Notes: generated by a model from the sequence alone, not told the origin. DNA of 64,000 nucleotides from Melanopsichium pennsylvanicum (GCA_900208305.1 OAPG01000006.1:124001-188000), one strand, 5' to 3'; numbered from the stretch's first letter, positions 10,551 to 22,576 are shown. Numbers and translations are program-made.

Positions 10551-11121
10551 TATGCAAGAAGAACCAAAGGCTTGTCAAGCAGCAGAGTGGAGAGAAGTGA
10601 ATTTGCAATGAATGGGTGTTGATGAAAGCTTGATTGTAGGTGGGATGTAGATGGTGTTAAGATGATGATGCGGAGTTGAAGGGGGGAAAAGGCAAGGTGT
10701 TGGTGTTGAACGGTGATCAACTTTGTTGAGTATTTATGTGTTCGCTCAAAATCAAATCAATCGCGACACGCAAAAGCGTTGAATTTACAGTATACATTTT
10801 ATATTATTATGCTGAGTATTGAAATATACATTCGTGATTTTATAATTCAATCCTTCCCCAATTTAAAAACCATTTCAGATTACCGCGCGTCGCGTTGATG
10901 AGCTGCTCTCTTGTTAGGATTCGGATTTCGGCATTATTAGTATCATTGGTCAAGATCACGTGACTTGTGTGTCTTTCTGTGATTGTTGGAAAAATGAACA
11001 ATTCAGGGTCCATAGTTGGATTATTCAATGATATTATACTCACACTCATTATTGATGTAAATACAATCCATATCTCTTACCTCTTATAGTCCATACCTTA
11101 GCCCCTCACAATACCTTAACA
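10551..11121. promoter_or_regulatory. Divergent intergenic promoter region POL12/TFC1
   Basis: 571 bases between the start codons of two divergent genes, so it must hold both promoters. Its middle is AT-rich, with a gaatttacagtatac word at 10781-10795 that belongs to the recurrent TACAGTA theme. No further element can be assigned. Confidence 0.6.
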
Positions 11122-13200
11122 ATGTCAACCAACAAGCGCAAACAAAGTGAAATTCATCCAGATCTCCTTTTCACATCTCCAACCATACACCTCGTCCAGC
11201 CTCAACCCATTCCCTCAACAACTCTCCTCAATGTCGAATATCCTGGAATTCTCACACACGATACAGAGCCTCAACTCTCTCGTGCCCAATATACGAGTCT
11301 TGATCGAGCACTTTCCACACTTCATCCATCCGCACTACCATCTTTAACAAGCAGTCCACACGAAGCGCTAAAGTTTCTTTCAAAGATTCCCAATGAGGGG
11401 CTCAAAGCCGTCGAGTGTCGTCTCGGCGCATTCCCGTCTCATCCTCTTTCATCACATCAACACGAATCCGCTACAACTTTGAACCATGCAAACATTCACC
11501 AAGTCTACAGAGCGCCTCTCATAGGTGAGGCAGTACCCACCCATAATATCGTCATCCGCATCATAAAGCGAACCTGGCGTCAGAAAAAGCGCAAGCATAA
11601 TACAACACCACCATCTCCTGCGCAACACAAATCTGAATCCGCTTATCAAAATGGTATAGCTCTCGATCCCGCGCTCTTTACCGACAAAGATCTTATTCAA
11701 AACGACCGGCAACACAAACGCACCCGATACACAGGTCGAACAAAGAAAGAGTACATCGTCGAGATCCTCGGTATGGCTACCAACACGGTTCGTTTCCGAT
11801 CCATGGCTGATTTCGCTTTTCAGCCTCAAGTCTGTGTTGATTCTACTTCCTCTAGCTCTCAAACAATGCAATTGGACCCCGTAATGGCTTTACACAAAGC
11901 ACTCGCGACAATGGACCTCGAAGCGTTTCAGCGATTCAGTATTCCAGAACAGTTGGAAGATTATCAGATTGCTTCTTCCGACCAAGAAAAAAGCATACAG
12001 AGCAATCTTGGCATGGTACCTCCAGCCTTCTTCTCACGCATGGATGTACCCTTCAACTACTCATTTGTTCAAACGCCCTATTCTGAACTACGCATGGTTC
12101 CTACACCCGTCCATCTCACTCGACCTTCAACAAGTGCGTCTTTCGCCCACGCGCTCAAACAGTCTGACATTCCACCAGCATCCATGCAGCGCTTTGTGAA
12201 TCGGGTTCGACTATCCAACATCGCTCCGCAACCTTTCCGAGTTGGTAGAGATACCGAAATTCCTACAAAACCTCTGGCCGATGTGGTTCGCATCGAACAC
12301 CGGTGTGATGCACAGGTTTTGGCACGTCTACGCGAATTGTTGGTGCAAAGACCAGTGTGGAGTAGGATGGCACTCAAGAATCAGTTGAATCCAGTCGAGT
12401 CGAAAGAGTTGCAGGGTACAAACGAGAAGGTTTACTTTGCGCTTGTGAGTTATAGTATGGTAGGTGGACCTTGGAGAGATACCTTAGTGAGATTTGGGTA
12501 TGATGTTAGAAATGATGCTGGTAGTAGAATTTATCAAAGGATCTTTCTTCGTGGTACTGGTGGTACTGGTAGTTGGCTGACAAATCGTGAAATCAGAAAT
12601 TCGACTAGCGAAACAAGGACACATGTTTCGATAGACCACGTTGACGCAGTACCAGTGGTGGTGGAAGAGGATCAAGATGGTGGTGATGATGAGCAAGGCT
12701 CATTTGCACGATCGAGCGTTATCCCTACTCTCATAACCAAACCATCTTTATCCGAAACAAATCATAGCAACAACAACAACAACAACAGTAGTCACGTATT
12801 TGATGGCATTTCACTCCATCGCAATGTGGCCAATTTTCAACTTTGCGATATTCAAGATGAATTGATTCAACCTTACATTTGGAGGTGTAACGATGAGGAT
12901 CTTGGTTCGAGCTCTGTGGTAGGATTGGAACCGATGGGGATTGAATGGTTGAGAAAAAGGTATCATGTTGAAACTGGATGGTATACGAGGCGAGCTTTGG
13001 AGATGATTAGGGCTTTGGTTACGGCGAGGTTTCGAGGTTTGATTGAAAGCGTGAATCGAGGTGGTCGAACTCTTGATGAGGTAGATTTGCGAGAGATTGT
13101 GAAAAGATTAAGGCTTAAGTGGATTGAGGAGGATAATTCCGCAAACAATCATCAGGATATTGAAATGTGTCAAGAAAGGGATGAGGATATGGAACGTTGA
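11122..13200 (+). CDS. TFC1: TFIIIC tau95/GTF3C5-like subunit
   Basis: 692 aa, one exon. This is the A-box-binding subunit of TFIIIC, which recruits TFIIIB and RNA polymerase III to tRNA genes. The N-terminal dimerisation module is recognisable (LLNVEYPGIL, then LSRAQYTSLDRAL, and the triple-barrel part up to VPTHNIVIRIIKRTWRQKKR). The middle carries the family signature FQRFSIPEQLEDYQ and the MVPPAFFSRMDVPFNYSF block, the most conserved stretch of GTF3C5. The winged-helix DNA-binding part follows (VLARLRELLVQRPVWSRMALKNQL ... GPWRDTLVRFGYD), and an acidic, Asn-rich tail closes the protein. Yeast Tfc1 is about 650 aa, so the length is normal. It is divergent with POL12 and convergent with the RanBP1 gene. 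Confidence 0.88.
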   Translation: MSTNKRKQSEIHPDLLFTSPTIHLVQPQPIPSTTLLNVEYPGILTHDTEPQLSRAQYTSLDRALSTLHPSALPSLTSSPHEALKFLSKIPNEGLKAVECRLGAFPSHPLSSHQHESATTLNHANIHQVYRAPLIGEAVPTHNIVIRIIKRTWRQKKRKHNTTPPSPAQHKSESAYQNGIALDPALFTDKDLIQNDRQHKRTRYTGRTKKEYIVEILGMATNTVRFRSMADFAFQPQVCVDSTSSSSQTMQLDPVMALHKALATMDLEAFQRFSIPEQLEDYQIASSDQEKSIQSNLGMVPPAFFSRMDVPFNYSFVQTPYSELRMVPTPVHLTRPSTSASFAHALKQSDIPPASMQRFVNRVRLSNIAPQPFRVGRDTEIPTKPLADVVRIEHRCDAQVLARLRELLVQRPVWSRMALKNQLNPVESKELQGTNEKVYFALVSYSMVGGPWRDTLVRFGYDVRNDAGSRIYQRIFLRGTGGTGSWLTNREIRNSTSETRTHVSIDHVDAVPVVVEEDQDGGDDEQGSFARSSVIPTLITKPSLSETNHSNNNNNNSSHVFDGISLHRNVANFQLCDIQDELIQPYIWRCNDEDLGSSSVVGLEPMGIEWLRKRYHVETGWYTRRALEMIRALVTARFRGLIESVNRGGRTLDEVDLREIVKRLRLKWIEEDNSANNHQDIEMCQERDEDMER

Positions 13201-13704
13201 ACAACAACAACAACAACAACAACAAAACACACACACACAAACACACAAACGCAATCCCCAGCCTTGACATCACATGGCACAAAACACAAAGTTCAGGTTT
13301 TGTTTTGGTTTTTTTTTGCATCTAGATGCTTGTGCCATTGATCCTTTTTTTTTGTCGTTGGCTTGGTTAAATTCGTCGTATTTGTCAGGAGGCGTGCCAA
13401 AAAAAAAAACAATAAAATTGGACATGTTCCCATCAAGAAAACCGCCCGTCGGTCGAGTGTATGGTATTAAAGTACACAAGTGTTTCGATTTGAGTAGCTG
13501 AATTGCATCACCATCAACTTTTTCCCTTTTGCTCGAAAAAAATATGTAGGGGATTTTCAGCTTCAAACGAGGATGGACGATTGGTTGTTTAGGTTTACAC
13601 AGCTTTGACAGGAGAAATTTTGCTTGCTCTTTGCTGAAACGCATGCGACTTTTGACGATGCGGAATGTCCTTTTCTTCCATCAATGAGGTTTTTTTTTTT
13701 TTTT
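13201..13704. other. Convergent 3' spacer TFC1-RanBP1
   Basis: Low-complexity 3' flanks: a (CAA)n run followed by CA repeats at about 13200-13250 and poly-T runs near 13310, 13346 and 13690-13706. No gene is recognised. Confidence 0.6.
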
Positions 13705-14479
13705 TTACTCTTTCTTGGCCTCCTCGTCGTCATCCTTCTTTCCCTCTACCTTGTTCTCCTCCTTCTCCTTCTTCTCCTCCTTATTGTCTTGACTCTTGGC
13801 CTCTACTGGCGCAGACCCACTTCCACCGGCATTGACCTTCTGAGCCGCTTCAAAAGCATCCTTGAAACCATTTGCATTTTCACTGTTTGCAAACCTAATC
13901 GCCAAAGTCTCTGCAGTAGGTTCACCATCGGCTACATCTGCTGCAACATTGTAAACCCAAGATCGATCGGATCCTACATTGGGAGAAAGCTTCATGTCAC
14001 TGGTAACGTAATGGTTTGCGCAAACCTTCAAAGTCTTATCACGACGCATGACAAGACGGACTTTAGAAGTTTGTTTATGTTGAAGAAGACGAACATCACC
14101 CGTGCCACGTTCCTTCCATTCCTTGGCATCTTTGTCGAATCGGAACAATTTGGCACGCATTTTGAATGTGACTTGTTCATCCTCTTCGTGCGTTTTTACT
14201 TCGATTTGATTCTCGAGCTTGATGACGGGCTCGAAATGAGGTTCGTTTTGGGGTTCGTCAGAGGTACCAGTTGCTGCACCAGTTTGCTCGGACTAGGTAG
14301 GGTTGAGTGCAAAATTTGGTTGGTTGATTTTCAAATGGGGTAAACGAGGGGGAAATGGTAAAAGTCAGTGGCGTGCACTTGAAAGCTACTGACGAAAGCT
14401 AAAACAACCCAAAACAAAACAAGGGATAAAGAAGACTTACAGCATCGACGGTGGGCTTGGTAGCTTCGGTGTCAGCCAT
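13705..14479 (-). CDS. YRB1: Ran-binding protein 1 (Yrb1), two exons
   Basis: Exon 1 is 14441-14479 (13 codons), followed by a 148-base GT-AG intron (donor gtaagt, acceptor ctacctag), then exon 2 13705-14292, giving 208 aa with phase 0 at the junction. The protein is a single RanBD1 domain: FEPVIKLEN at the N-side, then [19 protein letters not shown], the WKERGTGDV motif, [17 protein letters not shown] and the NHYV segment. An acidic N-terminus and a Lys/Glu-rich tail flank it. RanBP1 is a cytosolic cofactor of RanGAP that releases RanGTP from transport receptors and so drives nuclear transport. Exon 1 was chosen because it restores a methionine start in frame; without it the domain would begin inside the beta-sheet. 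Confidence 0.92.
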
Positions 14480-15504
14480 ATTAAAATATATGTTCAGAGG
14501 GGATGATGTGTTTGTATATGATTGAGATGGTGGTAGTAATAGGTATTGGAGTAGTAGTAGTGGAGGGATGAAACTGTATCACCTTGCTCTCTGAGCGTGA
14601 TCAACGAAAAGAGAGCGGCGGATACAAATAAGAGACACGCACACGCACACGTACACACACACACACACACACACAACAAGAAAAAGAACAAAAAAGAGAA
14701 CAACAGCTTGAAAATTCCAAACCAACCAAGATCATCTGTGTCAAATAGATACACAAACCAACAGTGTTTCAAAACACCAACATGCACGCTCTCTTCTCTG
14801 TCCTAATACCAGTTTACTTTACTCTAAAAGTTTTGTATTGGGTGTAGTGTTCCAAATTTGTAATGATCGATTTCGTCAACTTTGGCTCCGAATTAAATGG
14901 ACCATTTCAAAAAGATTCTGAATCTGTTAATAGATTCTTAACGAGCGCAGAGGGATTTTCCTTTTAGGTTTGTCTTGATATTGAAAATGAAGAAAAGCTT
15001 GAGAACGTTTTCGGTCTAACATACTTTTCCCAAATTTTAAACAAATCGCTCTAACATTTTGGAGGAAATTTCGAGAGGTCGGTGTGAACCACGTATGCGT
15101 CGAGCTCGTCAAGCGAGTTAAGGAGAGGGTTTGAGCGCGTGCCAACTCACTTACTCTATCCTTAACGGGTAAGGTGTGATGCTCCTTCTTGGAAACGCAA
15201 ACCAACTTGCACCTCCAAGTATCATCCATACTTTCAAGACATTCTCAACAGCTTCCTGTTTGGAAACTTGTTCGCCCCATCTTTCCTCTACTTCGACCTC
15301 AACAGCGTGCTTGGCTTGAATCCGTCACATCACTGCTCACACCACGATCACCAATTTGGCAATTTCACTTGACGAGCATCATAAACAAGCACATCAGACG
15401 CTCGCCTTCTCACCTTCTCACCTCCTCACCTCCTCGTAAACAGCTAAACATTTCCTTTTCAGCCGAGTTACGACTGCCATACGTTTCAAAACGTTTCCCA
15501 CACA
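14480..15504. promoter_or_regulatory. Divergent intergenic region YRB1/EMP24
   Basis: About 1 kb between two divergent genes, so promoters lie at both ends. A CA repeat occupies 14651-14676. The stretch 15190-15500, next to EMP24, is C/T-rich and probably leader. No coding potential is supported. Confidence 0.55.
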
Positions 15505-16364
15505 ATGTCTCGACACACCCCACTACCATTCATGCTATCAGCCTTGACATTTTGTCTTGTCTTACTGCTGAGCCTAGGTGCTTCTCGCTCCAAGGCTCAT
15601 ATGATCGAACTAGGCCCGCATTCTCGCGAATGTTTCTTCGAAGATCTTCACAACGGAGATCAAATGACACTCACGTATCAAGTTGGTGGTGGTGGACATC
15701 TGGATATTGACGTAGTTCTGAATGATCCAAAAAATCGACCTTTGTACAAACGAGATCGTCAAGATACTGGAACATATTCTTTCACTGCACAGGATGATGG
15801 AAGGTATAGTTATTGTTTCTCAAACGAATTCTCGAGCGTTTCGGATAAAACCGTCAGTTTCAACGTTCATGGTATCATTTACGTTCCAGACGAAGGTGAC
15901 ATGTTACCTATCGAAAGGGAAATCAGAGATCTAGCTGCTGGATTACAAGCGGTTAAAGATGAACAAGAATATTTGGTCATTCGTGAAAGAGTTCATCGTA
16001 ATAGTAAGTCAATTCCCCCTCCCAAAAAAAAAGGGGGCACACAATTCAAGGCTCTCTTCGCAATCAATACACCACCTGCTTTTGAAAGTTTGATAGTATT
16101 CAGACCAATATCTCACTCACATTTTTCACTTTCACACTTTATGACTAAATCACCAAAATCTCCTCAACACTACTATTACTCTCTCTCTCTCTCGTATACC
16201 CCCAAACCCCACTTATATCTCTCTCTCTCTCTTTTGCAGCGGCCGAAAGCACAAACACACGCGTCAAATGGTGGTCCATTATCCAAGGTTTCATTCTCAT
16301 TGCTGTTTGTTCTTGTCAAGTTTACTTTGTTAAACGTCATTTTGAAGTTCGTCGTGTTGTCTAA
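15505..16364 (+). CDS. EMP24: p24-family cargo receptor Emp24/TMED2, two exons
   Basis: Exon 1 is 15505-16003 and exon 2 is 16240-16364, giving 207 aa. The 236-base intron has donor gtaagt, a CT-rich tract and acceptor ttttgcag. p24 proteins cycle between ER and Golgi in COPII/COPI vesicles and select cargo such as GPI-anchored proteins. The order is: a signal peptide (hydrophobic residues 10-28), a lumenal GOLD domain with the two expected cysteines (ECFFED, YSYCFSNEF), a coiled coil ending in EQEYLVIRERVHRN, a transmembrane helix in exon 2 (WSIIQGFILIAVCSCQVYFV), and the cytosolic tail KRHFEVRRVV. The FE pair and terminal RRVV are the usual sorting signals of the p24-beta (TMED2) branch. 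Without the splice the protein would lose its membrane anchor. Confidence 0.93.
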
Positions 16365-16901
16365 ATAAATAAAATAAAACCCCTTTTTTTTTCCCCATCC
16401 TATCCAAAAACAAAAACCCCAAACTGGTCTGGTCTGTCTAATTTGCATATACTGTATAGTGTCATATAACAAACTCGATTCAGAAAAATTTTGTATTTAA
16501 TGTTGGTATTCCAACTCATTTGTACGCAACAAGGTCTTTACAATACTGTCAAAGTCGAAGAGCGTTTTTGCAAGAGGGAAAAAAAAATGTATTACTACAG
16601 CCGGATACAACAAGAAAGAAAAGAACAGGTGGCAAGGGAAAGAGAAGACAAAAGGAAAAAGTGGACGAACATTTACATCCAAGGCAGATAGAAGAGGAGA
16701 AAAAGGGTAGGGAGATGTGAAAAAAAGAAAAGAAAAAGAAAAAGAAAAAAAAAAACTACCAAGAAAAGTGACAAAGAGATGCTTTGCTACAAAACAGGTG
16801 TATACCACTCTGTCATTTGGCAAATGGGTGTAATTGTTGTTGTTGTTGATAACGATGATGATGATGATGATGATGGAAAACCCTTTTTTTTATAACTTTT
16901 C
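16365..16901. other. Convergent 3' spacer EMP24-NOP58
   Basis: Short AT-rich 3' flanks with a tatactgtatagt word near 16447-16459, A-rich runs near 16720-16756 and a (GAT)n run at about 16853-16876. No gene is recognised. Confidence 0.55.
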
Positions 16902-18783
16902 TTAGTCCTTTTTGGATTTTTTCTTCTTACTAGATCCTGGTTCGGATCGAGGTGTAGCGTTAACCTCTGCTTCTTCTGCCGATCTCTTCTTCTTATCCTT
17001 CTTTTCCTTTTTAGGTGTCTCGACTGCATTTCCATTGACTTCTGCCGCTTCCTTCTTGGCTTTCTTAAGTGCCTTCCTCTCTTCCTTGCTAAGCTTTTCC
17101 TCACCTGCATCCGAACCAGCTGCAGCGATGGGGGTAGCAGGCTCGGAAGCAGCGATTTCGGACTTTCTTGACTTCTTCAAAGCCTTGCGCTGTTCCTTGC
17201 TCAACTTCTTCTCATCGTCGTCTTCCACCGTCTGTGCAGCCTTGGATGGTGTGGAAGGAAGCATCGAAGGAGCCATGCTAGCAGCAGCAGCCATATCGCT
17301 AGGACCAGCAGCACCATCAGCTGCGGCATTGTACGATCGACCACTCGCCTCCATCTGGAACGCTTTCTGCTTGTAACCATGATCACCAGCAGCATTCCTT
17401 GCGCTACGCATACCCGATAATCCACTCTGCATCTCCAAAGCACGCAATCGAGACTCGAGCTTGGCTCTAGCCTCGATACCAACAGTAGGTGCACCTTCCC
17501 CACCCTTGGTCTCGGCATCAGCGAGTGCATCCAGACGGATCGAGAGAGAAGCTTTGGTGGCCACCATACGAGCCATCTTACCCTTGAGCTTTTGAGGTGC
17601 CTGACCCACCAGCGAGGTGTGGTAGATGAGACCATACTTGGGCGTATCGTGCTTGGTCTTGAGCGCACGGAAGAGCGCCTTTTCGGCACCGAGGATCTGA
17701 ACCGTGGAAGCCGGGTGCTTGGCAAGGTTCATGAGCGAACCAGCGTGGCTGATGAGACGCGCACCTACCAGATCGCCCACAAGTGCGGTTAGATTGGGTG
17801 CAATGGCGGCCATTCGGTTCTGAAGGTACTGGTAAAGCTGAGTGCGGTACTGGGTGATGGAGATGACCTGGTCGCAGAGCGACCAGATGTGCTCGAGATC
17901 GGTTTCGGAAATCTCGGTACCCATCGAGATCTCTGCAGCCGCCTTGAGCGTCTCCTCAATCTCTTCGGGAAGGATCTCACTGAAATCGGTGGCGGAAGCG
18001 TTGGTACGGAAGCCCATGGCACGAATGACCTTGGAGTAGGCAAGGTTATCGGTGATGATCTTACCCATTTCGGGGAAATGCCAGCCGTACCATTCTTTAA
18101 CTCGCATGGCGTAAATGTTGATCTCCTTGTCGAGGTCGTCGAGCAATCCAATGGCCTGGACCACCATGGTATCGACCTTGTCGGGGCTGAATTTGAGCTT
18201 GTAACGACTCAGACTGTGGGAGAGACCAAGGCTCATGGTGTTGAGGTCGCGAGGGTCGAGCGAGGCATCGTCCGAGGAAGAAGAGAGAAGGGTAGCGAGG
18301 TTTTCGCGGATACCACGATAAAGGTCGAGGAGCTCACTGTCGTAGGTGACCTGGATGCCGAGCTTTTTGGCGATGTTGGAGGCTGTTGCGAGCAAAAAGC
18401 GATGGAGTGCAAAGTCAGTATACAGGTTTGTGAAGAGATCGGGTCTGCACAAGAGTCGAATTGATAGAAAGGGTGAATAACATACCAAGCTTGGATTCAG
18501 CCACGATGAGGTTCTCCTTGTCCTTTCCCTTGACGTCGACGATCTCGTCTGTGAGGAATTTTTTGAGGCTCTTGCTCATCTTTCCCTCGTTGATGGCAGA
18601 GATGTCCTCGACAGCCTCGGCAGTGTTGGTAAACCGGTGGATGGCGGAGAGCTTGAGAAGGTTGGTGGCAGCTTGGGCAGAGTCGAGCGACTCGTGAAGA
18701 TTTTTGGTGGACTCGAGTTTGGACGAGTCCGAAACGTTAAAGAGGCAGAAGCCTACTGCGGTCTCGAAGAGTACCTTGACCAT
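16902..18783 (-). CDS. NOP58: Box C/D snoRNP core protein Nop58, two exons
   Basis: Exon 1 is 18486-18783 and exon 2 is 16902-18382, with a 103-base intron (donor gtatgt, branch-like tactgac, acceptor caacag), giving 592 aa. The junction restores [13 protein letters not shown], which matches the family. Nop58 and Nop56 form the scaffold of box C/D snoRNPs that guide 2'-O-methylation and early pre-rRNA cleavage in the nucleolus. Residues 1-75 are the NOP5 N-terminal domain ([15 protein letters not shown]). The coiled coil follows, and then the Nop domain ([66 protein letters not shown]). The C-terminal 130 residues contain KKLSKE/KKxK repeats typical of Nop58. An acceptor at about 18445 (ttgtgcag) lies inside the intron but gives the wrong phase. 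Confidence 0.94.
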
Positions 18784-19422
18784 GGTTGTAGACGATGGAC
18801 GCAGGTGGGAGTGAGACGACGGTGGAAGAATAGTAATAGGTTAGGTAGGCACTGGATGTCTGCGTCGATGCGAGCGTGCGAGCGTGCGAGGCTGCTCTAG
18901 ACTGCGCCGCTGTTTGCTTTCTCGAGTAATCCTTCCAGACAGTGTGAAGGAAGCAAAGTAGAAAGGTGGACAAGCCAAGCGGATATGGATGATGATCAGA
19001 GTGTTGGAGCAAAAGAGGATGTTGTGGCCAAAGTTTCGAGGTGAACAACAGTGTGCCAAAGATTCCAGTTTGTGCGAGGCTTTGAGCAATTTTTTGTTCC
19101 TCGACGAAACACAGCTGCCGTTGCTTTTTACTTGTTCAAAACCTAAACCAGCAATGAATCAATCCCCTTTTGCAATCTTTTCTTTTTTTTGTTTTTAATT
19201 TTTTTCCTTTTGGGCGGTTCATCGTCTCCACCCATGGACACGAGCTAAAATTTCAAAAAGTTGCAAATGCTTAATAAGCATGACAGTCCTTGAAAGACGA
19301 CTCGCACGGTTTTAGTCATTGAGCCAAAGTAGTCGGGTTGTCGACGCGCGTCCGATCGCAGAGCAGCTCAACTCCACCTGAGCGTTCACAATTAGAATTC
19401 TCTCTCCCTTTGCCTCTCTCAC

Positions 19423-19487
<65 letters not shown>

Positions 19488-19715
19488 AACAAACTGCTCA
19501 GTGGATTGTTGCTGCTCATCCATACTGTCACTCTCGACCCGCCATCATCTCAAGCGTCACCTTCATCTTGTATATTCGGATTTCGTCGCATCGACTTTAC
19601 CTTTTTCCTCCCTACCGTACCATCACAGACGCTACAGCCCTTGCAGTATCGTATCTTCGCCCACTGATCTTGATCCCAGCTTTTTACTGTATTCGGTTCT
19701 TGCCTGTAAAGTACA
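18784..19715. promoter_or_regulatory. Divergent intergenic region NOP58/RPT2
   Basis: 932 bases between two divergent start codons. The RPT2 side carries a long (CT)n run at 19426-19484 and a C/T-rich leader up to the ATG. A poly-T/C stretch lies near 19180-19210. No coding potential is seen. Confidence 0.55.
19426..19484 (+). repeat. (CT)n microsatellite upstream of RPT2
   Basis: About 59 bases of uninterrupted CT repeat, sense strand of RPT2, about 230 bases before its start codon. Confidence 0.95.
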
Positions 19716-21032
19716 ATGGGTCAAGCTCCCTCTGGCGGCGCAGCCGGTCGCGGAGGCAAAGACAATAAGAAGGATCAACAGAAAAAATGGGAACCACCCC
19801 TCCCAACTCGCGTCGGCAAAAAGAAGAAACGCGGTCCCGACTCATCCTCAAAGCTTCCTGCAGTCTACCCAAACACGCGGTGCAGATTGAAGCTTCTCAA
19901 ACTCGAGCGCATCAAAGATCACCTTTTGCTCGAGGAAGAGTTTGTTCAAAATCAAGAGCGACTCAAGCCACAAGAAGACAAGGATGCCGAAGAGCGAACA
20001 AGAGTGGATGATCTTAGGGGTAGTCCCATGGCCGTTGGAACGCTAGAGGAGATCATTGACGACGAACATGCCATCGTTTCCAGTGCAACCGGTCCAGAGT
20101 ACTATGTTAGCATCATGAGCTTTGTTGACAAAGATCTTTTGGAGCCGGGTTGCAGTGTGCTGTTGCATCACAAGGCAATGGCCATTGTGGGTGTGCTTTC
20201 GGATGATACTGACCCGATGGTCAGCGTGATGAAGCTCGACAAGGCGCCCTCGGAGAGCTATGCAGATATCGGTGGTCTCGAAACTCAGATTCAGGAGATC
20301 AAGGAAGCCGTCGAGTTGCCACTCACGCACCCCGAGTTGTACGAAGAGATGGGTATTCGACCACCAAAAGGTGTCATTCTCTACGGTGTCCCCGGTACCG
20401 GCAAGACGCTGCTCGCTAAAGCGGTTGCCAACCAGACGTCTGCCACATTCTTGCGCGTCGTCGGATCCGAGCTCATCCAAAAGTACCTCGGTGATGGTCC
20501 CAAGCTTGTTCGTGAGCTTTTCAGAGTTGCTGACGAACATGCACCCAGCATCGTATTTATCGATGAGATCGATGCGGTAGGAACCAAGCGTTACGACTCA
20601 AACTCTGGAGGTGAACGTGAGATCCAACGTACGCTCTTGGAGCTGCTCAACCAGCTCGACGGTTTCGATACACGACACGACGTCAAGGTCATCATGGCGA
20701 CCAACCGAATCGAATCGCTCGACCCAGCGCTCATCCGACCCGGACGTATCGATAGGAAGATTGAATTCCCTCTGCCGGACCAAAAGACCAAGATGCACAT
20801 TTTCAAGCTGCACACGTCGCGAATGAGTCTGGATGCAGATGTGGATCTGGAAGAGTTTGTGGCCATGAAAGACGATCTGTCGGGTGCTGATATCAAGTCG
20901 TTGGTTACAGAAGCTGGATTGTTGGCTTTGCGAGAAAGGAGGATGAGGGTAACCAAGAAGGACTTTACTACGGCACGCGAGCGTGTAATTGATAGGAAGA
21001 ACGAGGGTACTCCAGAAGGTCTTTACCTGTAA
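19716..21032 (+). CDS. RPT2: 26S proteasome regulatory ATPase Rpt2 (PSMC1)
   Basis: 438 aa, one exon, which is the normal length of the family. Rpt2 is one of six AAA+ ATPases of the 19S base; it unfolds substrates and opens the 20S gate. The N-terminus MGQAPSGG is the N-myristoylation signal known for Rpt2. A basic stretch, a coiled coil ([24 protein letters not shown]) and an OB domain ([22 protein letters not shown]) follow. The AAA module has Walker [14 protein letters not shown] (about residues 224-236), the pore-loop [13 protein letters not shown], Walker [12 protein letters not shown], the SRH ([22 protein letters not shown]) and the C-terminal lid. The protein ends in LYL, the HbYX motif that docks into the alpha ring. 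The identification is essentially certain. Confidence 0.97.
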   Translation: MGQAPSGGAAGRGGKDNKKDQQKKWEPPLPTRVGKKKKRGPDSSSKLPAVYPNTRCRLKLLKLERIKDHLLLEEEFVQNQERLKPQEDKDAEERTRVDDLRGSPMAVGTLEEIIDDEHAIVSSATGPEYYVSIMSFVDKDLLEPGCSVLLHHKAMAIVGVLSDDTDPMVSVMKLDKAPSESYADIGGLETQIQEIKEAVELPLTHPELYEEMGIRPPKGVILYGVPGTGKTLLAKAVANQTSATFLRVVGSELIQKYLGDGPKLVRELFRVADEHAPSIVFIDEIDAVGTKRYDSNSGGEREIQRTLLELLNQLDGFDTRHDVKVIMATNRIESLDPALIRPGRIDRKIEFPLPDQKTKMHIFKLHTSRMSLDADVDLEEFVAMKDDLSGADIKSLVTEAGLLALRERRMRVTKKDFTTARERVIDRKNEGTPEGLYL

Positions 21033-21648
21033 ATCTCGAAGCAAAGTCATTTGTTTCGACATGATTGCGCCTTTTTCTGATCGCTCGCATTCTTTCACGT
21101 ATCCTTTTGTTACAACATACCGCAATTCAGACCTCATCAGCTTTCATCCATTGATAATTCAGCGTCGACTTGTGCATTTTGACAAATTACTTATGAGATC
21201 AGAGCTAGAGTACACGGCTTTGAAATTTGTGTTTGTCTTGCAAGTGCCTTCAAGAGGTAGCTCTTGATATGGTTGGTGAGAGACTCGGAATTCGGAAATG
21301 TTGCCAACTTCTGTTTCATCGTGCTTCCTTTCTATCGCCTGCGTGAAGCTTGTTTGGTCTTTTTCAGCTGCACCCTGAAACCCGACACTTTTTTTTTTTT
21401 TCATCCCATCAAACACTCACATACCATCTCGAAAATATTGTCTTTCCTCCCCCCACCCCCTTGGTTCCTCGCCCAAACCGCTTCTTACGGGTCTTCCATT
21501 GGATCGCATCGCATCGTTATCAAGAGCAACGTAACTCGAATATTCGCGGACCATCCCACCTTCGTCCACATTCTCTTTTTCTCTTTTCTCTTTCTTCTGA
21601 ATCTCGCTCTTGGGTTTCTCGGATAAGTTCAATCTTGGCAAGGAAAAT
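21033..21648. other. Spacer RPT2-TIM22
   Basis: About 600 bases holding the RPT2 3' end and the TIM22 promoter and leader. Poly-T runs (21391-21401) and a C-rich tract near 21450-21470 precede TIM22. The TIM22 frame stays open upstream to about 21610 but has no ATG before 21649. Confidence 0.5.
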
Positions 21649-22576
21649 ATGTCGCACCTTCGACAGTTAATGGCGCCCGTATATGTACCTGGAACCGAAC
21701 CGCTGCCACCGGGGTATACGGAAGAAGATCGTGCCGAAGTGGCCAAGATTGCGAAATGGAACAAGATTGCCAATGGATCCATGGAAAGTTGTCCTACCAA
21801 ATGTGCATTGAGTGGAGCAGCAGGCTTTGGTTTGGGAGCTTTTTTCAGTCTAATGTCAACCAGTTTTGCAGTAGATGATCCACTTAGAAGAACAACCTTG
21901 GCAGCAAATGGTTTAGCAGGAGATGCAGCAAAGGATTTGACTACAATGCAATCTACAAAGGAATTTTTCAAACAAACCGGAAAGTCCATGTATAGATCAG
22001 GTAAAGGTTTCGGTAAAGTAGGTGCTCTCTACAGCGGTATCGAATGCTGTATAGAAGCAGTAAGTATTACTCTCTGACTCTCTCTGTCCCCAAGAGCGAC
22101 CCATGGTCAGATTCTTGAATGATCAAGATGATGGGAAAACAACTAACAACGAAATCCATCCTTGTGAAATCATGTCGGTATGATTTCGCGTGTACCACAA
22201 CAGTATCGCGCAAAGAACGACCTTGTCAATCCAGTAGCAGCAGGATTCATGGCAGGAGCCATCCTGGCACGAAACTCGGGTCCCAAAGCTGCCATCGGAG
22301 GTGGTGTGGCTTTTGCAGCATTTTCGGGTGCCATTGATATGTAGTAAGTTTTTCTCCCCTTTGTGCATCCGTCCCTTCATTCATTCGTCCTTCTAAGATA
22401 TGACATTGGATCTCATTCGATACGAGATTGATCTCAAGTAGTTTAGCTTGATTGTTGACTCTCTGACACACAAAATTCCGTCTACTGTAACCCCTCTTTT
22501 TTGGTTTTTTTTTTTTGTTTTTCTTGTCGCTTTTGTATTGTACAGCTTCCGAAGAGAAACACCTGACGAAGACTAG
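21649..22576 (+). CDS. TIM22: Mitochondrial inner-membrane translocase Tim22, three exons
   Basis: Exons are 21649-22059, 22204-22343 and 22546-22576 (411, 140 and 31 bases; 193 aa). The introns have gtaagt donors and acaacag and gtacag acceptors. Tim22 is the channel of the carrier translocase that inserts metabolite carriers and Tim17/22/23 proteins into the inner membrane. Evidence: two hydrophobic segments around [18 protein letters not shown] and [17 protein letters not shown], the motif [21 protein letters not shown] in exon 1, YRAKND opening exon 2, and [17 protein letters not shown] across the last junction. Conserved Cys residues (CPTKCAL, ECC) fit the intramolecular disulfide known in Tim22. 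The third exon encodes only ten residues plus the stop. Confidence 0.93.

Noticed and set aside
16004..16239. Read-through form of EMP24 encoded by the open intron (to 16368)
   Set aside because: Donor, polypyrimidine tract and acceptor are clear, and exon 2 restores the transmembrane helix and p24 tail.
18383..18485. Intronic snoRNA in NOP58, as found in animal NOP genes
   Set aside because: The 103-base intron shows no box C (rtgatga) with a matching box D and no H/ACA hairpin; only ordinary splice signals are visible.
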